Source: Edaphocola aurantiacus (GTDB lineage: Bacteria > Bacteroidota > Bacteroidia > Chitinophagales > Chitinophagaceae). From it: a DNA stretch of 64,000 nucleotides. Under the pieces are notes generated by a model, which searched no databases, was not told the origin of the DNA, and worked only from the letters and a program-made list of their open reading frames with translations. The stretch's first letter is position 1. Each line of letters opens with the position of its first letter. Location of the stretch: contig NZ_VOSI01000002.1 in NCBI RefSeq assembly GCF_019797745.1, positions 434,001-498,000 on the forward strand, given 5' to 3'. Both the position numbers and the translations under genes were made by a program. Shown here piece by piece: positions 17,700 through 26,522 of this stretch.

Positions 17700-18872
17700 T
17701 TACGAAGGTTTTTTGATGAAACGGGTACTATAGTTCAGTCCATTTTCATTGGTTAAGGTAAGAAAATAGCTTCCTGCTGCTAAGGTTGTGATGTCTATAG
17801 CAGTGTTATGAAACGCTGCCTGCTGCAGGGTTCGGCCCATAAAATCAGTAATACGGTACTGCTTCCAGTCTTTCTGGCCTGTGCTGATATACAACTGATC
17901 TCCTGAAGGATTGGGGTATATGCTGAACTGTATTTCTTTATGTGCTGCGATGCTGAGTGAAGCATCATCCTGGTTCAGGAAGAATTTCCACATTTCCAGT
18001 GCCATATCGAATTTGTTATTCGTATTGGCATAATTGTACCAGCTATGTGTGCCGTTATGTATTTTATATAAAGCAGTGCGCTCACGTCCGTTATGTGCAT
18101 AGCGATAATGGGTCATCCATACCGGATCTGCTGCACTTCCGAAGTTAACGGAGTCAACATAAACCGATTGGTGACGGTTCTCCCAGTAGTGCATCAGGCT
18201 ATCGACAGAAATACCCGCTTGCGCGGTAATAATGCCGGAGTTGAATACACCCTGCCAGGTAACCACCCCATCGTCTGTACCGTGAAAATGCGCCATGGGT
18301 ATGGTTTTGCCAGCACAGTTCTGTATTGCCAGGGCTTTAGTACCGGAAGCAGAGGCAGCTGCCCGAAACTGTCCCGGAGCTTCACAGATAAGGCGCTGTG
18401 TCATAAATCCTCCGTTGGAAAAACCGCAAACATAAATCTTATCTCCATCCACATTGAAACGGCTCTTAACCGTGTCGATCAGGGCCTTCAGGAATCCGGC
18501 ATCATCGACATCCGGGTTGAGCGCAAGGTTTCCCAAAGGGGTATTTTCCAGCACGATGCCGCTGTTCCAGCATGCTCCAATATTACCCGCAAGCGGCACA
18601 GTGTAATCCAGTGCCTGAGGCGATACCAGCAGCATGTTCGCAGTATCTGCAATTGCCTTCCATGAGGTAAGGTCCACATCATTCATACTACCGCCCAGCC
18701 CATGCAGCATCAGCACCACTTTCATCTGTTGCTGACCCGACTGGTGGTGATATGTTTTATACTGCCGCTGACTGTTGCCGGCGGTAATATGTGCGGTATC
18801 CCATTGCTGGCTATAGCCAGCAAGAAAAGACATTGCCATCAGCAATGCGGTTAAAACAGTATTCTTTTTCAT
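17700..18872 (-). CDS. PHB depolymerase/feruloyl esterase-like hydrolase with T9SS sorting domain
   Basis: Secreted alpha/beta hydrolase of 390 residues. A signal peptide (ends near AGYSQ) is followed by an LpqC/PHB-depolymerase-type domain with the HGLGGS oxyanion segment at 57-62 and the nucleophile elbow GFSNGG (Ser152). A DGVVTW segment carries the acid, and HNGTHSWYN is the likely site of the catalytic His. Residues of about 310-390 are a T9SS type A domain (YPNPSGDQLYIS ... AAGSYFLTLTN). It should be exported by the type IX system to act on polymers or plant-cell-wall esters; the substrate cannot be read from the sequence. Confidence 0.87.
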   Translation of the reverse strand: MKKNTVLTALLMAMSFLAGYSQQWDTAHITAGNSQRQYKTYHHQSGQQQMKVVLMLHGLGGSMNDVDLTSWKAIADTANMLLVSPQALDYTVPLAGNIGACWNSGIVLENTPLGNLALNPDVDDAGFLKALIDTVKSRFNVDGDKIYVCGFSNGGFMTQRLICEAPGQFRAAASASGTKALAIQNCAGKTIPMAHFHGTDDGVVTWQGVFNSGIITAQAGISVDSLMHYWENRHQSVYVDSVNFGSAADPVWMTHYRYAHNGRERTALYKIHNGTHSWYNYANTNNKFDMALEMWKFFLNQDDASLSIAAHKEIQFSIYPNPSGDQLYISTGQKDWKQYRITDFMGRTLQQAAFHNTAIDITTLAAGSYFLTLTNENGLNYSTRFIKKPS

Positions 18873-18946
18873 AAGTAAATTTTCAATGCAGGTTAAGTGT
18901 CGGGCGTTAAAAATACAATATTATTAAAGAAAATTGCAATAAGCCA

Positions 18947-18973
18947 ACAAAGGCTGCAATGTGCAGCCTTTGT
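18947..18973 (-). terminator. Terminator of the ferredoxin-NADP reductase-like gene
   Basis: Perfect 12-bp inverted repeat (18947-18958 and 18962-18973, loop atg) 21 bases beyond the stop of the minus-strand flavoprotein gene. Confidence 0.75.
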
Positions 18974-18994
18974 CCTTTATACAATAATTATTGC

Positions 18995-20005
18995 TTAAAA
19001 CTCATTAACACCGTTTACGGTGGTATACTTCATTGTGTATTTTACACCCGGATTGATGTATTTATACACACTGTGGCTCATCAAAGCAGCTTCATGGAAA
19101 CCACACAGGATCAGCTTCAGCTTATTAGTATAGGTGTTAATATCACCGATAGCCCAGATACCTTCTACACCGGTAGAGTAGTCTTCTGTGTTCACTACAA
19201 TAGCGCTCTTTTCGATATTTAATCCCCATTTCTCAATTGGTCCCAGTTTAGGGCTCAGGCCAAACAACGGAATTAAATGATCGGCGTCGATAGTAGTTGC
19301 TTCTTTGGTTTTGCTGTTCTCCATACTTACCTGCTGCAGGGTTCCGTTACCGGATACTGAAGTAAGATTGGTGTTCAGAACAAGGTTTATTTTTTTCTTT
19401 TCAGCAAGTTCCATCACTTTAGACACTGAATCCGGAGCACCTCTGAAGCTTTCGCTACGGTGTACCAGGGTCAGTTCTGAAACGATATCTGCCAGGAAAA
19501 TAGTCCAGTCCAGGGCAGAATCACCACCACCGGCCAGCACCACGCGCTGTCCTCTGAACTTTTCAGGATCCAGGATCATGTAATTAACCCCTTTTCCGTT
19601 TTCGAATTTTTCGAGATCGGCTACAGCCGGTTTTCTTGGTTCGAAACAACCTAAGCCACCAGCAATAACGATAGCCTTAGCCTCGATCTGCGTACCCAGA
19701 TTGGTCGTGATCAGGAAGTCTGCAGTACCTCTGCGTTCTACTTCTTCTACACGCTCTCCCAGGGTAAAGGTAGGATGGAATGGTTTTGCCTGTTCCATCA
19801 GATTGTCTACCAGTTCCTGCGCGCCTACTGAAGGGTAGCCCGGAATATCATATATTGGTTTTTTAGGATATATTTCAGAAAGCTGTCCACCTACCTGAGG
19901 TAAATAATCAATAAGGTGACAACGCATTTTCAATAAACCTGCCTCGAAAATAGCAAACAGTCCAACCGGACCGGCGCCTATTATTGCGATATCTGTCTGA
20001 ATCAT
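18995..20005 (-). CDS. Ferredoxin/flavodoxin-NADP+ reductase, thioredoxin-reductase-like type
   Basis: FAD- and NAD(P)H-binding oxidoreductase of 336 residues. The dinucleotide motif GAGPVG is at residues 10-15, with YLPQVGGQL and YDIPGYP next in order. A second Rossmann motif (LAGGGDSALDW) lies mid-protein, and the FAD-ribityl motif IWAIGDIN is near the C-terminus. The CxxC redox pair of true thioredoxin reductases is absent, as in the YumC-type ferredoxin-NADP reductases. The preferred partner (ferredoxin or flavodoxin) is inferred from the family. It is monocistronic on the minus strand and divergent from mreB. Confidence 0.9.
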   Translation of the reverse strand: MIQTDIAIIGAGPVGLFAIFEAGLLKMRCHLIDYLPQVGGQLSEIYPKKPIYDIPGYPSVGAQELVDNLMEQAKPFHPTFTLGERVEEVERRGTADFLITTNLGTQIEAKAIVIAGGLGCFEPRKPAVADLEKFENGKGVNYMILDPEKFRGQRVVLAGGGDSALDWTIFLADIVSELTLVHRSESFRGAPDSVSKVMELAEKKKINLVLNTNLTSVSGNGTLQQVSMENSKTKEATTIDADHLIPLFGLSPKLGPIEKWGLNIEKSAIVVNTEDYSTGVEGIWAIGDINTYTNKLKLILCGFHEAALMSHSVYKYINPGVKYTMKYTTVNGVNEF

Positions 20006-20113
20006 TATAGAAATTTAGGCCGCAAAATTACGATTTTATTCGGCATTACATAAAATCTCATATAACTAAGATCTAAAGATTTACATAAATTTTACACTAT
20101 TTCTAAAAACAAA

Positions 20114-20144
20114 TTGTTATTTATATATAAAAAAATTAGCTTTG
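20114..20144 (+). promoter_or_regulatory. mreB promoter (-33 and -7 boxes)
   Basis: ATTG ending at 20116, a 20-base spacer, and TAGCTTTG at 20137-20144 match the Bacteroidota housekeeping promoter (TTG, 19-21 bases, TAnnTTTG). The implied 5' leader of about 130 bases is long for this genome. Confidence 0.65.
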
Positions 20145-20281
20145 CTTTTCTTATTCTCCAGTATTTTCCACACAAGGAAAACAGAGATTTTTCAGGGTAA
20201 AATAATTGTGATTTTTTTCTCCCGGCATTTTAGCAAGATGCTTTACTGACAAGGGTTGCAAGTAATGATATACAAACAAAA

Positions 20282-21304
20282 ATGGGTTTATTTAATTTTT
20301 TAACACAAGAAATTGCAATCGATTTAGGTACTGCAAATACCTTAATTATTCATAACGATCAGGTAGTGGTTGACGAACCGTCCATCGTAGCTAAGGAACG
20401 CAGCACTAATAAAATAGTGGCTGTGGGCAAAAAAGCGATGATGATGCACGAAAAAACGCATGAGGAGTTGAAAACCATCCGTCCGATGAAAGACGGTGTG
20501 ATAGCAGACTTTGATGCGGCTGAAGGCATGCTGCGCGAAATGATCAAAATGGTATATCCGAAGAAACCGTTATTCCCGCCAAGCTGGAGAATGGTCATCT
20601 GTATCCCTTCCAGCATCACAGAAGTAGAGAAGCGTGCCGTTCGCGACAGTGCTGAACAGGCTGGTGCAAAAGAGGTGTACATGATCCATGAACCAATGGC
20701 TGCGGCTTTAGGTATCGGTATTGATGTGGAAGAGCCTACGGGTAACATGATCATTGATATAGGTGGTGGTACCACTGGTATCTCCGTGATCTCGCTGGCT
20801 GGTATCGTTTGTGATCAGAGTATCCGTATTGCCGGTGATGAGTTTACTGCAGACATCCTGGAAGCTATGCGTCGTTATCACAGCCTGAACATTGGTGAGC
20901 GTACTGCTGAACAGATCAAGATCCATGTAGGTTCTGCTCTGAAAGAGCTGGATAATCCACCGGATGATATTGCTGTAAATGGTCGTGACCTGGTAACCGG
21001 TATTCCTAAGCAGATCCAGGTTTCTTACCAGGAGATTGCTGAAGCACTGGACAAATCTATCTTCAAAATTGAAGAGGCGATCCTGAAAGCACTGGAAAGC
21101 ACTCCTCCTGAGCTGGCTTCTGACATCTACAGAAGAGGGCTGTATTTAACTGGTGGTGGTGCCCTGCTGAGAGGTCTGGATAAGCGTATTTCCAATAAGA
21201 TCAAACTGCCGGTACATGTTGCGGAAGATCCGTTACGTGCGGTAGTAAGAGGTACAGGTATGGCGCTGAAAAACATCGATCGTTTCACCTTCCTGATGAA
21301 ATAA
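20282..21304 (+). CDS. mreB: Rod shape-determining protein MreB
   Basis: Bacterial actin that guides the peptidoglycan elongation machinery under the inner membrane. The 340-residue protein has the phosphate-1 loop IDLGTANT (Asp14), the phosphate-2 segment DIGGGTTGISVI and the adenosine motif LTGGGALLRG. Its length and the N-terminal amphipathic MGLFNFL are typical. It is the first gene of mreB-mreC-mreD. A hairpin at 21322-21359 lies between it and mreC and could lower readthrough, making MreB more abundant than MreC and MreD. Confidence 0.97.
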   Translation: MGLFNFLTQEIAIDLGTANTLIIHNDQVVVDEPSIVAKERSTNKIVAVGKKAMMMHEKTHEELKTIRPMKDGVIADFDAAEGMLREMIKMVYPKKPLFPPSWRMVICIPSSITEVEKRAVRDSAEQAGAKEVYMIHEPMAAALGIGIDVEEPTGNMIIDIGGGTTGISVISLAGIVCDQSIRIAGDEFTADILEAMRRYHSLNIGERTAEQIKIHVGSALKELDNPPDDIAVNGRDLVTGIPKQIQVSYQEIAEALDKSIFKIEEAILKALESTPPELASDIYRRGLYLTGGGALLRGLDKRISNKIKLPVHVAEDPLRAVVRGTGMALKNIDRFTFLMK

Positions 21305-21321
21305 TTTTTAGAACACATAGT

Positions 21322-21359
21322 AATGGCTCAATTAGACAATACTGAATAATTGAGCCATT
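21322..21359 (+). terminator. Intra-operon hairpin between mreB and mreC
   Basis: Perfect 13-bp inverted repeat (21322-21334 and 21347-21359) with a 12-base loop, then a short ttt. It could act as a partial terminator or an RNA-stabilising stem. Confidence 0.6.
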
Positions 21360-21383
21360 TTACAATATAAAAAGACGGTATTT

Positions 21384-22361
21384 GTGGTCAAACTCATACA
21401 GCTCATACGACAATACTGGAACGTTATCCTGTTCGTCCTGCTGGAACTGATCTGTTTCCGGCTGATCGTGAAAAGTAACAGCATGCAAGGTTCTGACCTG
21501 ATCAATTCATCTAATGCATTGGCTGGCTTCTTTTACGAAAAACAGAATGATGTAGTTACTTATTTCCAGCTCAGAACGGTCAATAAAGAGTTGCTGGCAG
21601 AAAATGCACGGCTGCATAATGAACTTTCCGGATTTCAGTATTTTGATACCCTGCAGAATGTTTCTGCCAAAGTTCCATTGGTGGTATATGATACGGTTAA
21701 GGCCAGAAAAGACAGCGCTCTTGCTGTAAATGACAGCACACAGTCGGCAAAACCGACTATTGTACAGGAGCTGAGACCATTTGGTAATCCTAAGATTGTG
21801 GGCTATGCTTCCTATACATACATTGCTGCCCGTGTGATTAATAACTCTGTTGTAAATGACCGCAACAACTATATTACGATCAACCGCGGTGCTGCCGACG
21901 GTATCCGTAAGGATATGGCTGTGGTTTCCAGCGAGGGTATTGTAGGTCGTGTGGCGGATGTATCAAATCATTATGCTACTATCATTTCTGTACTCAGTTC
22001 CCGTAATATCAGTACACAGATCGCCGGTGGTAATATAGGGGTAACCAGCTGGTCCAATAACTCTCCGGATTTTGTAATGATGTCGCAGGTAGATATCCGT
22101 ACTAAAGTAAGAAAGGGCGATACCGCATATACCACATCATATTCTGTATACCCGGAAAATGTACCGGTAGGTACTGTTGTCGCAATTGATACTTATAAAG
22201 TGAATAACTCTCTTAACCTGAAACTGCGCTTATCCAACAACTTCCGTAACCTGAAATATGTATACGTGGTGAAAGATAACCTGGGTACAGAGCGTAAAGA
22301 CCTGGAAAAAGCTGCGGCAGCCAAAGAGAAGGCGGCAATGGATGCGGTACATAAAAAATAA
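21384..22361 (+). CDS. mreC: Rod shape-determining protein MreC
   Basis: Periplasmic scaffold of the elongasome, anchored by one N-terminal TM helix (about 12-30). A coiled-coil stretch follows (FQLRTVNKELLAENARLHNEL), then the double beta-barrel domain with NNYITINRGAADGIRKDMAVVS, ISTQIAG and VPVGTVVAI. The translation must begin at a GTG (21384-21386), because the next Met lies after the TM helix. Length 325. It is 79 bases after mreB and 17 bases before mreD. Confidence 0.92.
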   Translation: MVKLIQLIRQYWNVILFVLLELICFRLIVKSNSMQGSDLINSSNALAGFFYEKQNDVVTYFQLRTVNKELLAENARLHNELSGFQYFDTLQNVSAKVPLVVYDTVKARKDSALAVNDSTQSAKPTIVQELRPFGNPKIVGYASYTYIAARVINNSVVNDRNNYITINRGAADGIRKDMAVVSSEGIVGRVADVSNHYATIISVLSSRNISTQIAGGNIGVTSWSNNSPDFVMMSQVDIRTKVRKGDTAYTTSYSVYPENVPVGTVVAIDTYKVNNSLNLKLRLSNNFRNLKYVYVVKDNLGTERKDLEKAAAAKEKAAMDAVHKK

Positions 22362-22378
22362 CCTGAGATTCTGTAATA

Positions 22379-22930
22379 ATGAGTATATATTTAAGAAATT
22401 TCCTGCGCTTCCTGGCTTTGATCGGTATCCAGGTATTGCTGCTCAATAAATTGTCTTTACGCTGGTGGACTAGCCCTAACGGCTTTCCTACCTTTACGCC
22501 TTTTGTATACCCTTTATTTATCCTGCTGCTGCCTATCTCCACACCTGTATGGTTTGTGCTGATCTCCGGCTTTGGACTGGGACTTACAGTAGATATGTTT
22601 ATGAATACCGGTGGTATACATGCAGCGGCTTGTGTATTTATGGCATTTGCCCGTATGGCAGTTTTAAAGCCAATTCTGCCGCGTAAGATATATGAGTATA
22701 AGAACCTGTCGCCTTCTGTAAAGACGATGAACTGGACGCCGTTTATGACCTATTCCAGCATATTGTTGTTCCTCCATCACCTGGCATATTTACTGCTGGA
22801 TATCTGGAGCCTTCATGCCCCGCTGTACCTGGTGATAAAACTGCTGGCTTCACTGGTGACCAGCCTTCTGTTTGTGGCATTGTATTCCCTGTTGTTTTCC
22901 AACTCGATCAATACGCAGTATAAAGATTAA
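22379..22930 (+). CDS. mreD: Rod shape-determining protein MreD
   Basis: Small polytopic membrane protein of 183 residues, with five to six hydrophobic segments over its whole length. MreD is poorly conserved; the call rests on the membrane topology, the size, the position directly after mreC, and the PLFILLLPISTPVWFVLISGFGLGLTVDMF-type segment near the N-terminus. A strong terminator at 22962 ends the operon. The usual followers, a PBP2 gene (mrdA) and rodA, are not here. Confidence 0.82.
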   Translation: MSIYLRNFLRFLALIGIQVLLLNKLSLRWWTSPNGFPTFTPFVYPLFILLLPISTPVWFVLISGFGLGLTVDMFMNTGGIHAAACVFMAFARMAVLKPILPRKIYEYKNLSPSVKTMNWTPFMTYSSILLFLHHLAYLLLDIWSLHAPLYLVIKLLASLVTSLLFVALYSLLFSNSINTQYKD

Positions 22931-22961
22931 AGGTAAACGGGTTGTACCCGAAACTATATTT

Positions 22962-22999
22962 ATGAAAAGGCACGCATTATAGAATGCGTGCCTTTTCAT
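22962..22999 (+). terminator. Terminator after mreD
   Basis: Perfect 17-bp inverted repeat, arms 22962-22978 and 22983-22999, loop atag. Confidence 0.85.
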
Positions 23000-23090
23000 T
23001 GCTATTATATCCCGGTACAACCGTGCAGCTCTACCGGCACAAGGTATAAACTTGCACTGGATTGTGATCCAGATCGCAATGAGATATAGG

Positions 23091-23134
23091 TATAAAAAAG
23101 ACCCGTTCCGGAATCGGAACGGGTCTTTTTTATA
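23091..23134. terminator. Terminator of sucC (bidirectional)
   Basis: Perfect 20-bp inverted repeat (23091-23110 and 23115-23134, loop gaat) with core acccgttccg and six A/T pairs at the base. It gives a T-run for the minus-strand sucC and also for plus-strand transcripts leaving mreBCD. Confidence 0.9.
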
Positions 23135-23158
23135 TTGACTCCTTATGGAGCTGAAATC

Positions 23159-24382
23159 TTATGCTGTAACTGCAACTGCTTTTTGTACCAGTTCAGCAGC
23201 TTCGCTCAACAGGATAGCAGATTGTACTTTCAGACCAGATTCTTCGATCAGTTTTTTAGCTTCTACCGCGTTAGTACCTTGCAGACGAACGATGATAGGG
23301 ATTTGGATATCACCTAAGTTGTTGTACGCTTCGATAACACCAGCAGCAACACGGTCACAACGAACGATACCACCGAAGATGTTGATCAGGATAGCTTTTA
23401 CGTTAGGATCTTTCATGATGATACGGAAACCAGCTTCTACAGTTTGTGCATTAGCAGTACCTCCTACATCCAGGAAGTTAGCAGGCTCACCACCAGCCAG
23501 TTTGATCATATCCATGGTAGCCATTGCCAGACCGGCACCGTTTACCATACAACCTACGTTACCATCCAGTTTTACGTAGTTCAGGTTGAATTCACCTGCT
23601 TCTACTTCTGTAGGATCTTCTTCAGATTTATCTCTTAACGCTTCGATGTCTTTGTGACGGATCAGGGCGTTATCATCGATATTCATTTTACAGTCAACTG
23701 CAATGATTTTATCATCAGCAGATTTGAACAGAGGGTTGATCTCCAGCATACCGCAATCCAGACCAACATAAGCGTTGTACAGATTGGTTACGAATTTGAT
23801 CATATTTTTTTGTGCATCACCGGTCAGACCCAGGTTGAATGCGATATTGCGCGCCTGGAATCCTTGCAGGGAATAACCAGGTTTTACGAACTCTTTGTAG
23901 ATTTTCTCAGGAGTGCTGTGTGCTACTTCTTCGATATCCATACCACCTTCGGTAGAGTACATGATAACGTTTTGTTTTGTAGCGCGGTCTAATAAGATAG
24001 ACAGATAGAACTCTTTACGATCGCTAGGACCATCATAGTACATATCTTTTGCCAGCAGGATTTTGCTTACTACTTTACCCGCTTCGCCGGTTTGGATAGT
24101 AACCAGTGTATTACCTAAGATATTTGTAGCAACCGTTTTCACATCATCAGCGCTCTTCACAACCTGTACACCATGCTGAGACGGTACTTCTTTCATTGTA
24201 CCTTTACCACGACCACCCGCGTGAATCTGTGCTTTCAACACAGCAAATTTGCTGTTAGTTTCCGCAGCAATTTTCTCGTAAGCAGCTACTGCCTCTTCCG
24301 GGGTAGAGCAAGCAACACCTTCCTGTACAGGAACGTCGTATTTTTTTAATAACTCTTTCGCTTGATATTCGTGTAAATTCAT
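23159..24382 (-). CDS. sucC: Succinyl-CoA synthetase (ADP-forming), beta subunit
   Basis: TCA-cycle enzyme that makes ATP from succinyl-CoA, together with the alpha subunit SucD. The 407 residues begin with the canonical MNLHEYQAKELLKKY. They carry the ATP-grasp GGRGKG at 53-58 and the C-terminal domain with NIFGGIVRCDRVA and PIIVRLQGTN. The family is usually about 385-400 residues. sucD is not adjacent in the window, unlike the common sucCD order. A TATATTTG box lies 30 bases upstream of the start. Confidence 0.95.
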   Translation of the reverse strand: MNLHEYQAKELLKKYDVPVQEGVACSTPEEAVAAYEKIAAETNSKFAVLKAQIHAGGRGKGTMKEVPSQHGVQVVKSADDVKTVATNILGNTLVTIQTGEAGKVVSKILLAKDMYYDGPSDRKEFYLSILLDRATKQNVIMYSTEGGMDIEEVAHSTPEKIYKEFVKPGYSLQGFQARNIAFNLGLTGDAQKNMIKFVTNLYNAYVGLDCGMLEINPLFKSADDKIIAVDCKMNIDDNALIRHKDIEALRDKSEEDPTEVEAGEFNLNYVKLDGNVGCMVNGAGLAMATMDMIKLAGGEPANFLDVGGTANAQTVEAGFRIIMKDPNVKAILINIFGGIVRCDRVAAGVIEAYNNLGDIQIPIIVRLQGTNAVEAKKLIEESGLKVQSAILLSEAAELVQKAVAVTA

Positions 24383-24411
24383 TTTTATGGATTTAAAAAA
24401 AATTGATTTTG

Positions 24412-24419
24412 CAAATATA
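24412..24419 (-). promoter_or_regulatory. -7 promoter box of sucC
   Basis: On the minus strand TATATTTG fits TAnnTTTG and is placed 30 bases before the sucC ATG. No clear -33 box was seen. Confidence 0.5.
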
Positions 24420-24536
24420 ATAGTTTTTGAAGATAAAAATTGGAATAGAAAGGCTAATTCCCTATAATATCATTTGGTAAACAGGCTTCCATATTAAATA
24501 TTTTAGCCATAAAAAGTAAAAATGCCTGTCGGTGCA

Positions 24537-25214
24537 CTAAAAGTGCTTCTGAATCTCATCTTTATACGTCTCCCCTATCGGTATGGTCATATCACCTACC
24601 TGCAATGATTTATATTGCACCGAATCGATCCGTTTCAGGGGCACAATAAAGGAGCGATGCACCCTTATGAACAGGTTGCCTGGTAACTGCTCCATAATAT
24701 TCTTCATCGAAAAACGGGCCACAATCTTGGGTTTATTTACCTGGTAGATCTGTATATAATCGTCCAGTCCTTCAATGTACAGGATATCTTCATATGGGAT
24801 GCGGTGCAGTTTATAATCGGCACGGATCATCAGATGGCTTTGGGTCGTCTGGTTCTTACGGAAGTTCCACTCATTACGAGCCTTCTCCAATGCCTGCATA
24901 AACCGTTCTGAAGAAAATGGCTTGAGCAGGTAATCAGTCGCATTTACATTAAAGCCCTCAACCGCATATTCACTGTATGCAGTGGTGAAAATGACCATAG
25001 GCCCGTTTTCCAGCATTTTATAAAATTCAATCCCGTTCTTTACCGGCATCTGTATATCCAGGAACAACAGATCTACAGGATATTTGTTGAGGTATTTTAC
25101 GGCTTCGCTCTGGCTGGTAAATGTTTTCTCCAGCGATACAAAATCGACCTGCTCACACAAATGGGTGATTACTTTAAGGGCCAATGGTTCATCATCTATT
25201 GCAATTGCTTTCAT
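24537..25214 (-). CDS. LytTR-type response regulator
   Basis: Two-component response regulator of 225 residues. The receiver domain spans about 1-115, with acidic Asp7-Asp8, phospho-acceptor Asp53 in LLFLDIQMP, Thr in VIFTTAYSEYA and the conserved Lys in LLKPFS. The C-terminal LytTR DNA-binding domain (about 125-225) shows DILYIEGLDDYIQIY, the central FIRVHRSFIVPL and IPIGETY. Its start overlaps the kinase stop by 4 bases, so the pair is translationally coupled. Targets are unknown. Confidence 0.95.
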   Translation of the reverse strand: MKAIAIDDEPLALKVITHLCEQVDFVSLEKTFTSQSEAVKYLNKYPVDLLFLDIQMPVKNGIEFYKMLENGPMVIFTTAYSEYAVEGFNVNATDYLLKPFSSERFMQALEKARNEWNFRKNQTTQSHLMIRADYKLHRIPYEDILYIEGLDDYIQIYQVNKPKIVARFSMKNIMEQLPGNLFIRVHRSFIVPLKRIDSVQYKSLQVGDMTIPIGETYKDEIQKHF

Positions 25215-26251
25215 GATTCCAGGAATATTTTCAGGTCTACAAGATACATCCCGTCCGCCTGTGTGGCAAACTGGAGTTTATGCTTCTGCGGGTACACAAG
25301 GTTCAGTCGTTTCTGTACATTTTCTATGCCGGTACCGGTTTTGTGCTGCTCGTCAAAACTAGTTGCAGCAATGGTATTGAGTACAGTCAGGTGCAGCTGG
25401 TAATCGGAGAGCACAAACCTGATGTCTATTACAGAATCTTCATCGGGATTCACTCCGTATTTAAAGGCATTCTCGATAAAAGGGATCAGCAGCATGGGCG
25501 CAATACGCTTACCATCGGGACTGCCCTCTATCTGCATACTGAACTGTACATTATCGCTGATCCGCAACTTCTGCAGATCGATATAATCTTTGATATATTG
25601 TATTTCTTTACTGAGGGCCACAAAGTCCTGCGCACTCTCACTCACTACATAGCGCATGATGCCAGACAACTTCAATACAGCCTCCGGCGCCCCATCTGAT
25701 TTTTCAAGCGTGAGCGCATACAGGCTGTTGAGGGTATTGAACAGGAAATGCGGATTGATCTGTGCTTTGAGGTAAGACAGCTCTGCCTGTGTCTTCTCCT
25801 CACGCATCTCATCCATACGTACGTTAACCTTCATCAGTATAGATGAAAAATAGATGATGAGGAATTGTACAATACCGCCACCAAACAGTTCCATAACAAA
25901 ACGGGAAACCCTGCGGTGCTGCCGCGCCGGAAACTGAGGTCTTATGCTGGGTCTGGTACGCTCAAAGAAAAATATCCAGTCGGGCAGTTTCAGGATCAGG
26001 TAAAAGCAGGCTATACTAATGAGTACATACAGTAGCTTCTGATCTTTAAAAAACAAGCGGGGTAAAAGAATATAGTAATTGAGATAGAAGAAAAACAGCA
26101 GCAGTACCTGCCGGCAGAAGACATTCTGAAAAGGTCTTATCGCAAACAGGTTTCGTCCGGTATTAAAATCGGGCGAAAACAGTACGGGCATCATCAGGAA
26201 GCCGATACTGCCCAGTATATGAAACATTATGGTGCGTTGCTTTTTAGTCAT
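25211..26251 (-). CDS. LytS/YehU-type sensor histidine kinase
   Basis: Membrane histidine kinase of the His_kinase (PF06580) type, partner of the downstream LytTR regulator. The start chosen is MTKKQRTIMF at 26251 (346 residues); an in-frame extension to 26314 exists. Four hydrophobic segments cover about residues 8-145. The phospho-acceptor His is in AQINPHFLFNTLNSL at about residue 168, and the ATPase domain has LLIPFIENAFKYG and GTGIENVQKRL. No extracytoplasmic sensor domain is visible, so the signal is probably membrane-associated. Confidence 0.92.
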   Translation of the reverse strand: MTKKQRTIMFHILGSIGFLMMPVLFSPDFNTGRNLFAIRPFQNVFCRQVLLLFFFYLNYYILLPRLFFKDQKLLYVLISIACFYLILKLPDWIFFFERTRPSIRPQFPARQHRRVSRFVMELFGGGIVQFLIIYFSSILMKVNVRMDEMREEKTQAELSYLKAQINPHFLFNTLNSLYALTLEKSDGAPEAVLKLSGIMRYVVSESAQDFVALSKEIQYIKDYIDLQKLRISDNVQFSMQIEGSPDGKRIAPMLLIPFIENAFKYGVNPDEDSVIDIRFVLSDYQLHLTVLNTIAATSFDEQHKTGTGIENVQKRLNLVYPQKHKLQFATQADGMYLVDLKIFLES

Positions 26252-26490
26252 ATCGATCGGTTGATCTTCAAAATTAGTCCATACCGCAACATACAAAATG
26301 TAAAATGCGACCAAAAGTGGTATTTCATCGGCATAAAATAGTCAAAAAATACATATTCCTACAAAAAACAGCCATTTACCTATATTATTTTTCCGACACG
26401 TAAAGGCATACTACTTTAGCATCACAACGGTTTTAGTTTTAGTAGTGCTAACCCCGGTTATTATTTAGGTAATAGTAGTATGAGTAGACA

Positions 26491-26517
26491 ACAAAGTCGC
26501 GCCTGGCGCGGCTTTGT
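26491..26517. terminator. Hairpin after the Fe-S nuclease gene
   Basis: A 13-base inverted repeat with one G-U pair around cctgg, just beyond the stop of the minus-strand gene at 26523. The T-run is weak on the minus strand and better on the plus strand. Confidence 0.55.
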
Positions 26518-26522
26518 CTGTT

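Noticed and set aside
23000-23090. Space between the mreD and sucC terminators, checked for a tRNA or small RNA
   Set aside because: No cloverleaf, promoter box or conserved structure was seen.
26281-26289. ATACCGCAA upstream of the sensor kinase gene, considered as a further operator
   Set aside because: The 9-mer stands alone, without the rest of the 29-bp motif, and a 9-mer is expected about once by chance in a window of this size.
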